Shown here: positions 1 to 10,750 of the stretch, piece after piece | How the letters are laid out: each line of letters opens with the position of its first letter | Position numbering within the stretch: position 1 is the first letter of the stretch | Source of the DNA: an uncultured Litoreibacter sp. | Lineage (GTDB): Bacteria; Pseudomonadota; Alphaproteobacteria; Rhodobacterales; Rhodobacteraceae | Assembly (NCBI GenBank): GCA_947494645.1 | Contig: CANLVO010000002.1 | Coordinates: 428,359 to 492,358 of the forward strand | DNA length: 64,000 nucleotides | Direction: 5' to 3' | Program-made: the position numbers and the translations under genes | The notes under the pieces: generated by a model | Told to the model about the DNA's origin: nothing | Database searches by the model: none | Seen by the model: only the letters and a program-made list of their open reading frames with translations

Positions 1-244
1 CTGCTGTGATGGCGGCGACCGACATAAGGAGGGAACCATACCCTTTGTCGATGACCCTCCCTGCGACGGGAGCTGCACATGCAGAGCAAATGAGCGCAGT
101 GGCGATTACAAAAGACAGCTGTGGCTTGGTGAAGCCGAGGGTGACTTCCCAGTGCAAAACCAGTGCGGGGAATACGTAGTACAACCCGGCCCAGACCAGT
201 GTTTGGCCGAGGGCAAGAGCAAGGATGGGCGGGTCTTTAAGCAT
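1..244 (-). CDS. MFS transporter, N-terminal fragment cut by the window edge
   Basis: The reverse strand is open from an ATG at 244 to the window start, giving about 81 residues of a hydrophobic protein. The first roughly 20 residues after MLKDPP form one membrane segment. A second segment follows, and then the sequence GRVIDKGYG, which fits the loop-2/3 motif A of the major facilitator superfamily (G-R-x-x-D-x-x-G). The ATG at 244 is preferred over an in-frame ATG at 259 because AGAGGT lies six bases upstream. The gene is divergent from fadH. The substrate cannot be judged from this fragment. Confidence 0.75.
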   Translation of the reverse strand, partial: MLKDPPILALALGQTLVWAGLYYVFPALVLHWEVTLGFTKPQLSFVIATALICSACAAPVAGRVIDKGYGSLLMSVAAITA

Positions 245-301
245 CGCACCTCTTTTCATGACCGAGCAAAGGGCAAGGTGTCAGGTATGGCAACCCGCTG
301 A

Positions 302-2392
<2,091 letters not shown>

Positions 2393-2410
2393 ATTGAGGA
2401 AACCCCAATA

Positions 2411-2440
2411 AAACAAGGAGAAACGTCTGTTTCCTTGTTT
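2411..2440 (+). terminator. Hairpin after fadH, candidate terminator
   Basis: AAACAAGG (2411-2418) and CCTTGTTT (2433-2440) can form an 8-bp stem, extended inside by an imperfect AAAC/GTTT pairing. The 3' arm is T-rich but no long U tract follows. It lies 18 bp after the fadH stop and 118 bp before the LysR start. It could equally be an operator. Confidence 0.4.
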
Positions 2441-2557
2441 CCGTGCCCTAACCAATCCCCACAGAAACCGCTGAATAGTCGCGGCAAGTTCACGGTTCTG
2501 CCCCATTTCGCCGCCAAACCCTCATCAACCGTCAAGTGTTATTTGAGGTGTCTGCTA

Positions 2558-3463
2558 ATGGACCGTCTGACTGAAATGGAAGCCTTTGCCACTGTTGTGG
2601 ACCAAGGTGGATTCACAGACGCGGCCCGTAAAATGGGAATTTCGAAATCTGCCGTTTCGAAACATGTATCGTCTTTGGAAAGCCGCCTTGGTGCGCGCCT
2701 TCTCAACAGAACGACTCGCCGCGTCAGCCCGACTGAGATCGGGCTTGCTTACTACGACCGCGCTCGTCGCGTACTAAACGATGCTGGAGAAGCCGATGCA
2801 CTGGTTTCCTCCATGCAATCAGCGCCTTCGGGGTTGTTGCGCATCTCTGTTGCCACTGATTTTGGCGTCAACCATATGTCCCCTATCTTAGGCGACTTTT
2901 TGGCGGACTTTCCCGATATCACCGTGAACATGGTGCTCAATAACCGCTATGTTGAGTTGATTTCTGAAGGGTTTGATCTGGCCATCCGCATTGGCGAAAT
3001 GGAAGACAGCTCGCTCAGAGCCCGTAAGCTGACAGAAACCAGTAAGCGGCTGATCGCAGCCCCAAGCTATTTTGAGCAATACGGCCGTCCGGAAAAGATC
3101 GACGACCTGAATGAACATAAACTGCTGCATTACTCGAACCAATCTGCCGGCAATGTTTGGAAGCTGACCGCGCCCTCGGGTGAGAAGCGTCAGGTTCGGA
3201 CCCAAGGCTGGCTGACCGTCAATGACGGGCAATCCCTGCTGAACGCCTGCGTGTCCGGTCTGGGCATCGCGTATTTGCCAAGCTTTCTGTATGCCGACGC
3301 ACTGAAAGACGGTTTGGTGGAAGAAGCGATGCCAGGACTGCCAACGGAATCGCAAGGCATCTACGCCGTCTACCCACCGGGCCGCTACACGCAGCCTAAG
3401 GTGCGTACCTTCATTGATTTTCTAGTTGAAGCGTTCAAGCAAAAGGGTCCTGAGACCTGGTAA
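2558..3463 (+). CDS. LysR-family transcriptional regulator
   Basis: The protein has 301 residues, the standard length of the family. The winged helix-turn-helix occupies residues 1-60, with a clear recognition helix (ISKSAVSKHVSSLE) and the family phrase LGARLLNRTTRR. The periplasmic-binding-like effector domain spans about 90-293. The ATG at 2558 is chosen because GAGGTG lies 8-13 bases upstream and it opens the HTH domain; the frame is open further upstream without similarity. The sequence is of the subgroup that often controls redox or detoxification genes (inference). It lies downstream of fadH in the same direction and may or may not control it. Confidence 0.88.
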   Translation: MDRLTEMEAFATVVDQGGFTDAARKMGISKSAVSKHVSSLESRLGARLLNRTTRRVSPTEIGLAYYDRARRVLNDAGEADALVSSMQSAPSGLLRISVATDFGVNHMSPILGDFLADFPDITVNMVLNNRYVELISEGFDLAIRIGEMEDSSLRARKLTETSKRLIAAPSYFEQYGRPEKIDDLNEHKLLHYSNQSAGNVWKLTAPSGEKRQVRTQGWLTVNDGQSLLNACVSGLGIAYLPSFLYADALKDGLVEEAMPGLPTESQGIYAVYPPGRYTQPKVRTFIDFLVEAFKQKGPETW

Positions 3464-3507
3464 ATAGCGATCGCAGATATCTCAGTGTCAGCCGTGGTTG
3501 GTGACAC

Positions 3508-4437
3508 TTATTGGGTCGAGGTGAGTATTGCCTCGACCCTTCTATTTTGGGTGCGGCCCTCTTCAGTCAGATTGCTAGCCATTGGAGCAAGGTAGCCTAC
3601 GCCGTCGGCCTCTAGCTGCGCGGGCGGTACGCCAAGTCTGATCAGCCTCTGCATGGCTGCGCGCGCGCGTTGCCGCGAAAGCGCGATATTTCCTTGAAGA
3701 GATCCTTCGGCATCGGTGTGGCCAACTAGCGCAATCTTGCGGTTGGGTTGATCCTTTAGGTACTCTGCGAGCGTGCCAAGTGTTTGATATTCCTGCGATG
3801 CTAAGTCAGACGATCCAGTCTCGAATTGCAAATCCTGCAAGATCGCTGAGCCGCGGGTTTCCAACCGTTCAATCAGTGGCCGTTTGGGCTGCGGCGCTGC
3901 GGTTTGCGTGGCGGGCTCGGGGGACTGTTGGATTGTCGCGAGGTCTTGGCCACCAACCCGGATCAACTGCACATAGCCCAGCGTGTCACTGCGACTGACG
4001 AACAGGCTTAGATATTCTGGTACTGCCCCACCCAGCCGTTGGGCGGCGAGATATCTGTAATCGCCCAGATCAATATGCATATCGGGCTCGGGCAAGACCT
4101 CCGTTTTAAACCGGAAGTCAAAGCCGCCACAGGCATCGGTCTCACATTCGTAGAGCAGTTCGAAACCCACGGCCTCGATCTGACGGCGCAGATTGTCTGC
4201 AACACCGAGCGTTGTGCCGCTGGCGGATTCTACCTTCCACGCGAGTTGCTCCCGTGGTCCCTCAGCAACCAATGTCGGGGTGACGCCGTCAAGAAACGGC
4301 CCCACGGGCAGTTTGTAACTGGCGAAGTCTTGGGTTTCAGAATGGGTGAGCGTAGCAGGGCCAGAGAAGCTCAACTCAAGGGCGTAGCCCGGCATCCCGG
4401 CGAAAGTCAGCGCCGCATATAAGAGGGCGCGCTTCAC
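3508..4437 (-). CDS. OmpA-family outer-membrane/peptidoglycan-associated protein
   Basis: This 309-residue protein begins with a Sec signal peptide (cleavage near residue 19, after GYA). Residues about 20-175 are a domain I do not recognise. A short proline-rich linker leads to a C-terminal OmpA domain (about 195-305) with the peptidoglycan-binding signature GHTDAEG...N...LSRQRARA and the closing N-R-R-V-E-A motif. It should anchor to peptidoglycan in the periplasm or outer membrane. Its ATG overlaps the stop of the AhpD-like gene by 4 bp, so it is the last gene of the 6459-3508 operon. A 7-bp hairpin (AGTGTCA/TGACACT, 3484-3508) straddles its end. Confidence 0.8.
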   Translation of the reverse strand: MKRALLYAALTFAGMPGYALELSFSGPATLTHSETQDFASYKLPVGPFLDGVTPTLVAEGPREQLAWKVESASGTTLGVADNLRRQIEAVGFELLYECETDACGGFDFRFKTEVLPEPDMHIDLGDYRYLAAQRLGGAVPEYLSLFVSRSDTLGYVQLIRVGGQDLATIQQSPEPATQTAAPQPKRPLIERLETRGSAILQDLQFETGSSDLASQEYQTLGTLAEYLKDQPNRKIALVGHTDAEGSLQGNIALSRQRARAAMQRLIRLGVPPAQLEADGVGYLAPMASNLTEEGRTQNRRVEAILTSTQ

Positions 4438-4997
4438 CGATGAGCTGCGTGGTACGCGTCGTTGGGGCGCATATCGACGGCTGAGGCCATGCGGTTTGTC
4501 ATGTTGTAGAACCCCGCCGTAGCTGCGATGTCCCAGATATCACGATCGGTGAAGCCAACCTTGCGCAGCTCGTCGCGGTGCGGCTCTTCAATCGTCGCGC
4601 TAGCTTCTGTCATGCGGACAGAGAAATCCAACATCGCACGCTGCCGCGCGGAGAGATCCGCAACCCGGTAATTCATCACCAAAGCCTCCCCCAGCATAGG
4701 TTCGCCAGAAAGCTCCCGCACTGCCGCGCCGTGGGCAACCAGGCAGTAAAAACATCTGTTCACGGAGGAGACGACTACGGCAATCATCTCCCGCTCCAGC
4801 TTTGTTAGACCCGAGTCCGAGAGCATAACGTCGTTATAGAGAGCCGAGAACGCGTTTAGTTTGTCTTCGTCAAAGGCGTAGGCCTGAAGCACGTTTGGGA
4901 TGAGACCCAGCTTCTCCTGACAGATAGCGAAATACTTCTCCATCCGTTCAGGCAACGGGTCGAGCATGGGCAGATCAAGTGCGGTTACGTTGCTCAC
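4434..4997 (-). CDS. Peroxidase-related / AhpD-like carboxymuconolactone decarboxylase-family protein
   Basis: The 187-residue protein has the AhpD-type redox motif C82-F-Y-C85-L-V-A-H89 inside an all-helical fold. The N-terminal region is typical of 'peroxidase-related enzyme' members of the family. These proteins reduce peroxides or act as thiol reductants; the partner is unknown here. The two cysteines and the histidine are all present, so it should be active. It overlaps the OmpA-like gene by 4 bp, and its ATG (4997) overlaps the end of the GNAT gene by 4 bp (stop at 4994), a tight operon. Confidence 0.8.
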   Translation of the reverse strand: MSNVTALDLPMLDPLPERMEKYFAICQEKLGLIPNVLQAYAFDEDKLNAFSALYNDVMLSDSGLTKLEREMIAVVVSSVNRCFYCLVAHGAAVRELSGEPMLGEALVMNYRVADLSARQRAMLDFSVRMTEASATIEEPHRDELRKVGFTDRDIWDIAATAGFYNMTNRMASAVDMRPNDAYHAAHR

Positions 4998-5740
4998 GGC
5001 GTCAGGCCTTCTGATTGGTTTTTGATGCGGTAATGATAACCCTGCTGCGGCGCCATGCCCAGCCGGGTGTAAAGCGCATTTGCCGCGGTGTTGGCCTTAG
5101 TGACTAAGAGCGCAATATGCGTCGCCTCACGGGCGGCACCCCATTTGGCTGCGGCAATCATTAGAGAGCGGGCAAGCCCGTGACGGCGCTGGCTTTCAAG
5201 AATTTCAAGCGCATGAACCATGATACAGCCCTCATGCAGGCCGCCGTAGACCACCCCACCCGCGCGGTCGTTGACCCGGCCGAGGATCGTCGTTTTCTCG
5301 CAAGCTGCGCGCTCCATCACCGCGATCCGGTCTGCCCCGATGCCGCCATCAGCCCAGATGTCGCGCGCCAGTTGAAGCGGCGGCCAAATGGGGAAAGCGG
5401 TTACCGGGGGGACATCTCTATCTGCCAATGCCCCAATCGGGCACTGGTAAAGCCACGTCTCATCAACCGCCTCATACCCCAACTGGGCAAGAATAGTGTC
5501 TGTTTCACTGTCAGGAAGCACCGAGAAGAGAGGTTTTTGACCCAGCGCAATCATCCGTTCTTCCGCATCGTTAACGTCGGACTGCGTTACCGAACCGTCC
5601 GCGCTGGCCGCCGTCACCCGTTTACCACCGCCCTTGCTTTGACGCAGAACCCAGGGTGGTTCCAAAAGGCGGGTCTGCGTGGGCCAAGTGGCTTCTGCCA
5701 CCCGTAGTAATTGGGCACGATCCAGAGCACCGCAAGTCAT
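4994..5740 (-). CDS. GNAT-family N-acetyltransferase
   Basis: The 248-residue protein carries a GNAT domain in its C-terminal half (about 120-240). The acetyl-CoA loop is visible as Q-R-R-H-G-L-A followed by a helix, and the family's closing N-x-x-A-x-x-L-Y-x-R-L-G-M motif is present. The first 100 residues are a degenerate half-domain, as in several two-domain GNATs. The acceptor substrate is not predictable. The ATG at 5740 overlaps the TGA of the CinA-domain gene (ATGA), so both are co-translated. Confidence 0.8.
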   Translation of the reverse strand: MTCGALDRAQLLRVAEATWPTQTRLLEPPWVLRQSKGGGKRVTAASADGSVTQSDVNDAEERMIALGQKPLFSVLPDSETDTILAQLGYEAVDETWLYQCPIGALADRDVPPVTAFPIWPPLQLARDIWADGGIGADRIAVMERAACEKTTILGRVNDRAGGVVYGGLHEGCIMVHALEILESQRRHGLARSLMIAAAKWGAAREATHIALLVTKANTAANALYTRLGMAPQQGYHYRIKNQSEGLTP

Positions 5741-6459
5741 AGGCTCAACATGTTTGACAGCTTGGCCAGTGCGGCCTGCAGCGCGGCGCGATCGGTCCCG
5801 CGCACGACGATGTTTGAGCCGTATATGCCGTCTTTCTGGAAAGGGTAGGATCCGAAGCTTAGCTCCGGCATAGCTGCGGCGAGATCACCGAGAGGCCCTG
5901 CCAGATCACCCTCGCCCCGATCCACACGCAGTGTTTCCGATAGGAGCGGCGCGCCACCTGTCAACGTTGGCAGCACGCTTTCGACCATGGCGCTGAATAC
6001 AGAGGGTACGCCGGCCATGACGTGGACATTGGCCAACTTGAACCCCGGTGCGACGGAGACCGGGTTGTCGATCAACGTCGCCCCTTCAGGTATGCGCGCC
6101 ATACGCAGACGGGCTTCATTGAGCACGGACCCCGTTTTCGCGTAATGGGCGGCCAAGAGATCGCGGGCATCATCGCGCACATCGACAGCCGCACCGAAAG
6201 CAGCGCCAATGGCATCTGCCGTGATATCGTCATGCGTGGGGCCGATCCCACCGGAGGTAAAGACATAGTCAAAAGCCTCGCTTAGCGCCTTCACTGCAGC
6301 CACAATGCGCGGCTGATCATCCGAGACAACGCGCACCTCTTCCAACGCGATGCCAGCCTCGGTCAGCTTGCCTGCCAAATGGTACATATTGGCGTCCCGG
6401 GTGCGGCCTGAGAGGATCTCGTCCCCGATGACAAGCATGGCGGCAGTGGGGTTGGACAT
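5737..6459 (-). CDS. CinA/MoeA-type molybdopterin-binding domain protein
   Basis: The 240-residue protein is a stand-alone MoCF-biosynthesis/CinA N-terminal domain. Visible motifs are GDEILSGRTRDAN near the start and TSGGIGPTHDDIT around residue 70. Full CinA proteins (about 400 residues) add a nicotinamide-nucleotide amidase domain, which is absent here. Its enzymatic role is uncertain; full-length relatives hydrolyse ADP-ribose or deamidate NMN. The frame is open to 6612, but the ATG at 6459 has AGGAGA eight bases upstream and starts the conserved fold. It is first in a four-gene operon and divergent from map. Confidence 0.8.
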   Translation of the reverse strand: MSNPTAAMLVIGDEILSGRTRDANMYHLAGKLTEAGIALEEVRVVSDDQPRIVAAVKALSEAFDYVFTSGGIGPTHDDITADAIGAAFGAAVDVRDDARDLLAAHYAKTGSVLNEARLRMARIPEGATLIDNPVSVAPGFKLANVHVMAGVPSVFSAMVESVLPTLTGGAPLLSETLRVDRGEGDLAGPLGDLAAAMPELSFGSYPFQKDGIYGSNIVVRGTDRAALQAALAKLSNMLSL

Positions 6460-6528
6460 GGAGCTCTCCTGCAGACGTGATTTGAGATGTAGCGCGGCGG
6501 GGTGGAAGCTGCCAGCGTTCTCTCTTAT

Positions 6529-7371
6529 ATGACCGCTAAGACAAGCACGGAGCCAGATCCATTGGACGACACACATCGCGGACGTATCACCAAAGAAGGT
6601 ATTCGCATCCATGAGGAGGCGGACTTTGCCGGCATGCGTGCTGCAGGCGCTTTGGCGGCCCGCATTCTTGACGACGTTGCCGCGCTGGTTGTGCCAGGCA
6701 CCACGACTGAGGCGCTGGACGCTTTCATTGAAGATGAGGTGAACAAGGCCGGGGCCAAGTCAGCGACGATTGGCTACAAGGGCTACAAGCACGCATCATG
6801 CATCTCGGTGAATCACGTGGTGTGTCACGGGATACCGGGGCCAAAAACGCTGAAGGACGGAGACATCCTGAACATCGACGTGACGGTGATTGTAGATGGC
6901 TGGTTCGGCGACACGTCGCGAATGTATGTGGCGGGCAAAATGTCACGCAAAGCCGAGCGGCTGGTCCAGATCACCCATGACGCGCTGTTCAAGGGCATTG
7001 AGGCCGTCAAACCGGGGAACACGTTTGGCGATATTGGCCACGCCATTCAGGCGTATGTCGAGGCACATCGCATGTCGGTTGTGCGCGACTTTTGCGGGCA
7101 TGGGCTGGGGAGGGTGTTCCACGCCCCGCCGAATGTCTTGCATTATGGACGGGCAAATAGTGGTGCAGTCTTGGAAGAAGGCATGTTCTTCACGATTGAG
7201 CCGATGGTTAACCTTGGACGACCAGAAACCAAAGTACTGGCCGATGACTGGACCGCCGTGACGCGAGACAAGTCATTGTCAGCGCAGTTCGAGCATTCTG
7301 TCGGTGTTACTGCCGACGGGGTCGAGATCTTCACGCTTTCGCCTGCTGGAAAGTTCCACCCCACATTCTGA
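6529..7371 (+). CDS. map: Type I methionine aminopeptidase
   Basis: This enzyme removes the initiator methionine from nascent proteins. All five metal ligands of the family are visible in order: D117, D128, H191, E224 and E255, with E. coli-like spacing. The 280-residue length includes a 20-residue N-terminal extension. The ATG at 6529 is preferred over a GTG at 6502, although neither has a strong ribosome binding site. It is divergent from the CinA-domain gene with a 69-bp gap that must hold both promoters. radC follows 46 bp downstream. Confidence 0.93.
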   Translation: MTAKTSTEPDPLDDTHRGRITKEGIRIHEEADFAGMRAAGALAARILDDVAALVVPGTTTEALDAFIEDEVNKAGAKSATIGYKGYKHASCISVNHVVCHGIPGPKTLKDGDILNIDVTVIVDGWFGDTSRMYVAGKMSRKAERLVQITHDALFKGIEAVKPGNTFGDIGHAIQAYVEAHRMSVVRDFCGHGLGRVFHAPPNVLHYGRANSGAVLEEGMFFTIEPMVNLGRPETKVLADDWTAVTRDKSLSAQFEHSVGVTADGVEIFTLSPAGKFHPTF

Positions 7372-7417
7372 TCTCCGTTTAACCGGGCTTTAAGTCGAAT
7401 CGCGTGATGTAGTGATC

Positions 7418-8170
7418 ATGTTAGATCAGTGCTCTTCTTTCTCCGAAGCCCCGCTTCCAGGTTTTGAAACCTGTGTTTCTGCAGTCACTTTGCTGGGAAC
7501 TGAAACTACGGACGGCCACCGGGAGAAAGTTAGAGAACATTTCATGAACATCGGTAGCGAGGCTGCTGCGGATGAAGATGTTTTGGAGTTGGTACTATAT
7601 CGCGCTATCCCTCGGCGGGAAGTGAGCACTCTGGCCCAGCGACTGCTGTTCACTTTCGGTGATTTCAACCGGGTGATCTCAGCGCCTCCATCGCGGTTGG
7701 CGGAAGTGCAGGGGGTTGGGAGCGCTGTGATCCGGGAATTGAAGATTGTCGAGGCTGCCGCGCATAAGTTGGCGCGGTGCAAGGTGATGAAGCGAGAGGT
7801 TCTTTCAAACTGGGATGCGCTCTTGGAATATTGTCAAACTCGCATGGCACATCTGGAGATTGAACAGTTTCGCGTCCTGTATCTGGACCGCAAGAACGTC
7901 CTCATCGCAGATGAGGCACAAGGCCGCGGAACAGTAGATCATGTGCCTGTCTACCCGCGGGAGGTCGTAAAACGTGCTCTTGAGCTGAACGCAAGCGCGT
8001 TGATTCTGGTGCACAATCATCCTTCCGGGGATGCGACTCCCTCAGCGGAAGACATCGCCATGACGCGCCACATTCAATCGGCCGGCGAAGCGCTCGGTCT
8101 GGCGCTGCATGACCATCTGGTGATCGGTAAAGCGCAACACGTGTCGCTGCGGGCAGAGGGGCATCTTTAG
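7418..8170 (+). CDS. radC: RadC-family JAMM domain protein
   Basis: The 250-residue protein has the usual two parts of RadC: a helix-hairpin-helix segment (about 93-109, L-A-E-V-Q-G-V-G-S) and a C-terminal MPN/JAMM metalloprotease-like domain. The metal motif is H199-N-H201-P-S-G-D205, followed by the family's D-H-L-V-I-G and S-L-R-A-E-G near the end. RadC was once linked to DNA repair, but its true function is not settled. The start is ATG 7418 or GTG 7412, and I see no strong ribosome binding site. Convergent with the PstS-OmpA gene. Confidence 0.88.
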   Translation: MLDQCSSFSEAPLPGFETCVSAVTLLGTETTDGHREKVREHFMNIGSEAAADEDVLELVLYRAIPRREVSTLAQRLLFTFGDFNRVISAPPSRLAEVQGVGSAVIRELKIVEAAAHKLARCKVMKREVLSNWDALLEYCQTRMAHLEIEQFRVLYLDRKNVLIADEAQGRGTVDHVPVYPREVVKRALELNASALILVHNHPSGDATPSAEDIAMTRHIQSAGEALGLALHDHLVIGKAQHVSLRAEGHL

Positions 8171-8177
8171 ACAGAGA

Positions 8178-8201
8178 TTTGGGCGCGTGTTTTGGCCCAA
8201 A
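8178..8201. terminator. Stem-loop between convergent radC and the PstS-like/OmpA gene
   Basis: TTTGGGC (8178-8184) and GCCCAAA (8195-8201) form a 7-bp stem with a 10-base loop. No T tract follows on either strand, so it may be a weak or Rho-assisted terminator serving both convergent genes. Confidence 0.35.
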
Positions 8202-8214
8202 CGTAACGAGTGAT

Positions 8215-9756
8215 TTAGTTTACCCAGACCTCGACACGGCGATTGATCGCGCGCCCCCAATCTGTGTCGTCACAGGCGATTGGCAAGGCCTCGCCAAACG
8301 CATCGGACGTCATCTCCACCTGTGAAAAATCGGCGATCTTGGCTGCATCTCGGACGAGCTCTTGCACTTTTTCGGCACGACTTCTTGCTAGACGCATGTT
8401 CGGCCCAGCCGGACCTTCGCTGTCACTGAAGCCAACAAAGAGCAGAGACCTGCCATCAAACGTCCCAGTTTCCAGTGCGCGTGCGAGACGCATAATGTTC
8501 TCGCTTGATTGGACGTCCAGCTTGGTCCCAACCTCGAAGCGGAATGTAGTCGACAGTCGGTCCCGGCTGCGAAGTCCATCGACCAAGCGTTGAAGCTCGG
8601 AGAGCGGAACCTCGGGCCCAGCACGGCTGATTGCGTGAGCAAGACGGTCGCCTTGGGCTCCGAAGTCGGAGGTGGTGATGGACTGGTCCACGAAACCTGA
8701 CCGCCGGATCACGAGGTCTGCGGCGGGCGAGGAGGTGAATTCCAAAAATTGCCGCGCATAGAGTGGAAGTCTGCGCGCAGGCGTGAACATCATCAAAGGC
8801 ATCACCAGTGGGTAATCCTCAGAACGAAGAGCGGCGATACTCGGGGTTTGTTCAAACCCGCATGTGCCTGAAATACGCACCGGATCGGCATTCCCAATCT
8901 CGCTAAGCGTGGTGAGGCCAATGGCAAAGCTGTCATCAGCGACGGTGTCGACGAGCTCTTCGAGGTTTGATTGCGTCTGGATATCGGGCGAGATGGTCGT
9001 TCCGCGTGGCGCCAGGACGCGAGACTGGAAGACCTCATAGAGACCGGTGTCAGGCTGTGGAGTTTGCGCGAGGATTGCTGCCTCAGCGCCACCGACCGCT
9101 GACCATTCGGTGATCTGACCGGAAAAGATGCCAGAGATCTGGTCCATAGAGAGCGACTTTATCGGCTGATCCACGGCCACAATGGCGACAATACCATCAA
9201 GCGCGATGACGCGGGCCCGGCGGCCACGTACCAGATCGCCCGAACCTGCTTCCTGGGCCATGGCGACCTCGGCGGATCGAGGTTCCCGCAACGCCAGCGC
9301 GATGTCGGCTTCTTCGGCGATCAGGTCCGCGAACCCTTCGGCCGTGGTTGTCGCACGGAGCGTGAAACGCGCGCGAACGCGATCTGTGTCGCGCAGTACG
9401 AAAGTTGAGTGCGTGTCGTCTTCGACCTCGCGAAGCACTGTGAGGCGATTGCGCTCTGCGAAAGCTTGGATCAAGGCGGGCAATAACACATCGGCCATGC
9501 GGCGGGTGCCGGAAAAGCGGACCTCGGCCACAAACGACGCCAAGTCTGGGCAGCCGGGACCATCGCAGTCAACGCCTTCTCCGTCCAATGTGAGCGGCCC
9601 ATAGATCGTATCGACCCGGTAGAATTCGCCATCATAGCTAAGAAGCGTGCCATCTATGCGGAAGGTGCCGTCCCGCGATGTCAAAGCGACATCCTGTGCC
9701 ATGACAGGCGCGGCGCAGAGCAGCGCCCCGCATACCAGTCTTGCGAATTTTTTCAC
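8215..9756 (-). CDS. Secreted PstS-like ligand-binding protein fused to an OmpA domain
   Basis: The 513-residue protein has a Sec signal peptide (residues 1-20, MKK...PVMA). Residues about 80-350 resemble a phosphate-ABC-transporter (PstS/SphX-type) binding protein, including D-G-I-V-A-I-V-A and the I-S-G-I-F-S-G-Q-I-T-E-W phrase typical of that family. Residues about 390-513 are an OmpA peptidoglycan-binding domain, ending with N-R-R-V-E-V. The combination suggests a ligand sensor tethered to the cell wall rather than a transporter part, since no permease lies nearby (inference). It is 13 bp downstream of the neighbouring secreted protein and probably co-transcribed. Confidence 0.78.
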   Translation of the reverse strand: MKKFARLVCGALLCAAPVMAQDVALTSRDGTFRIDGTLLSYDGEFYRVDTIYGPLTLDGEGVDCDGPGCPDLASFVAEVRFSGTRRMADVLLPALIQAFAERNRLTVLREVEDDTHSTFVLRDTDRVRARFTLRATTTAEGFADLIAEEADIALALREPRSAEVAMAQEAGSGDLVRGRRARVIALDGIVAIVAVDQPIKSLSMDQISGIFSGQITEWSAVGGAEAAILAQTPQPDTGLYEVFQSRVLAPRGTTISPDIQTQSNLEELVDTVADDSFAIGLTTLSEIGNADPVRISGTCGFEQTPSIAALRSEDYPLVMPLMMFTPARRLPLYARQFLEFTSSPAADLVIRRSGFVDQSITTSDFGAQGDRLAHAISRAGPEVPLSELQRLVDGLRSRDRLSTTFRFEVGTKLDVQSSENIMRLARALETGTFDGRSLLFVGFSDSEGPAGPNMRLARSRAEKVQELVRDAAKIADFSQVEMTSDAFGEALPIACDDTDWGRAINRRVEVWVN

Positions 9757-9769
9757 GAGCCCGCCTGCG

Positions 9770-10618
9770 TTAGTTCGCGGCGAGTTTCAGGTCTTGCAGG
9801 ACATTTTTCAACTCAAGATTGCCGCCGATACGGTCGCACGACGTTGGGGCAAGCATCAGATCATAACTGATCGGCGGCATGTTGGGTTGCAGGTGACGCA
9901 CTTTGGCATAGCGTTCTTGCCCGCAATTTTGAGCCGTGATCGGTGCAGCGACACCCAACCTTATGACGGCTCGGTTGATATCCGGGCTTTGGTGGTGCGA
10001 CAGGATTTGCACGGTGCGACCGGTTTCTTCGCCGAGATCATAGAAACTGACCGGAGTGTGGTGTGGAGCATTGGCAGTGAGACGCATATCTAGTGCGTCT
10101 GCCCAAGCCACGGCGACCCTTGCGTATTCCGACAGATCGGGCGCTTCGAGCTGGGTCGAGAGGCTGGTGCCGTCGCTGAAGACAGACACTAATGTTCCTT
10201 TAGAGGCCATCGCAGGCAGATTGAATGTCGTTCGCCCGGTGACACCGGTCGCGGTGTCAAAAGTCAAACCGGCATATTGAATGGCAATATTCTGGTCGGG
10301 TTTGCACGGTGCATTCACGGTGATGGAGAAGACCGCGTCGGGCATGGGCTCCGCCCGTAGATCTACCGCGCAGGGAACTCCGAAGGCACTGATATCGGCT
10401 TGCGCTTTCGTCCGGTCGGCGACCGATGTTGGGGTCCAGTTTGGAATAGTTCGATACCTGCTTTGCTGCATTAGCACCGGCATAGCGGGAAGGTGTGGAA
10501 GATCGGCTTTGATGGTAGGAACAGGAGCGGGAACCGCCAGCGCGACAGTGTCGGCCTTCGTCACCGCCGCAAACATGCAAAGACCCGCGCCCAAGAGGGT
10601 GCAAAGTGACTTGCTCAT
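9770..10618 (-). CDS. Secreted protein of unknown function downstream of secA
   Basis: I do not recognise this 282-residue protein. It has a clear Sec signal peptide (cleavage after about residue 22, TKA), no further membrane segment, and four cysteines in two well-separated pairs (FGVPC/APC in the middle, NCGQ/TSCD near the end) that could form disulfides. It follows secA in the same direction after 132 bp and precedes the PstS-OmpA protein by 13 bp. Genes in this place are sometimes annotated 'translocase' because of secA, but nothing in the sequence supports that. Confidence 0.7.
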   Translation of the reverse strand: MSKSLCTLLGAGLCMFAAVTKADTVALAVPAPVPTIKADLPHLPAMPVLMQQSRYRTIPNWTPTSVADRTKAQADISAFGVPCAVDLRAEPMPDAVFSITVNAPCKPDQNIAIQYAGLTFDTATGVTGRTTFNLPAMASKGTLVSVFSDGTSLSTQLEAPDLSEYARVAVAWADALDMRLTANAPHHTPVSFYDLGEETGRTVQILSHHQSPDINRAVIRLGVAAPITAQNCGQERYAKVRHLQPNMPPISYDLMLAPTSCDRIGGNLELKNVLQDLKLAAN

Positions 10619-10750
10619 AAATCTGCCTCATACGCCCGGTTTATCCGGTTTCTCGTAGAGCAGAATCTGCTTTTGAATTGTGGCGAAAATGTGGCAAAGG
10701 CGGTTAACGCCCTGAAAACGGGCCTTGTTCCGCCGGGTCAGTTGGCCGCT

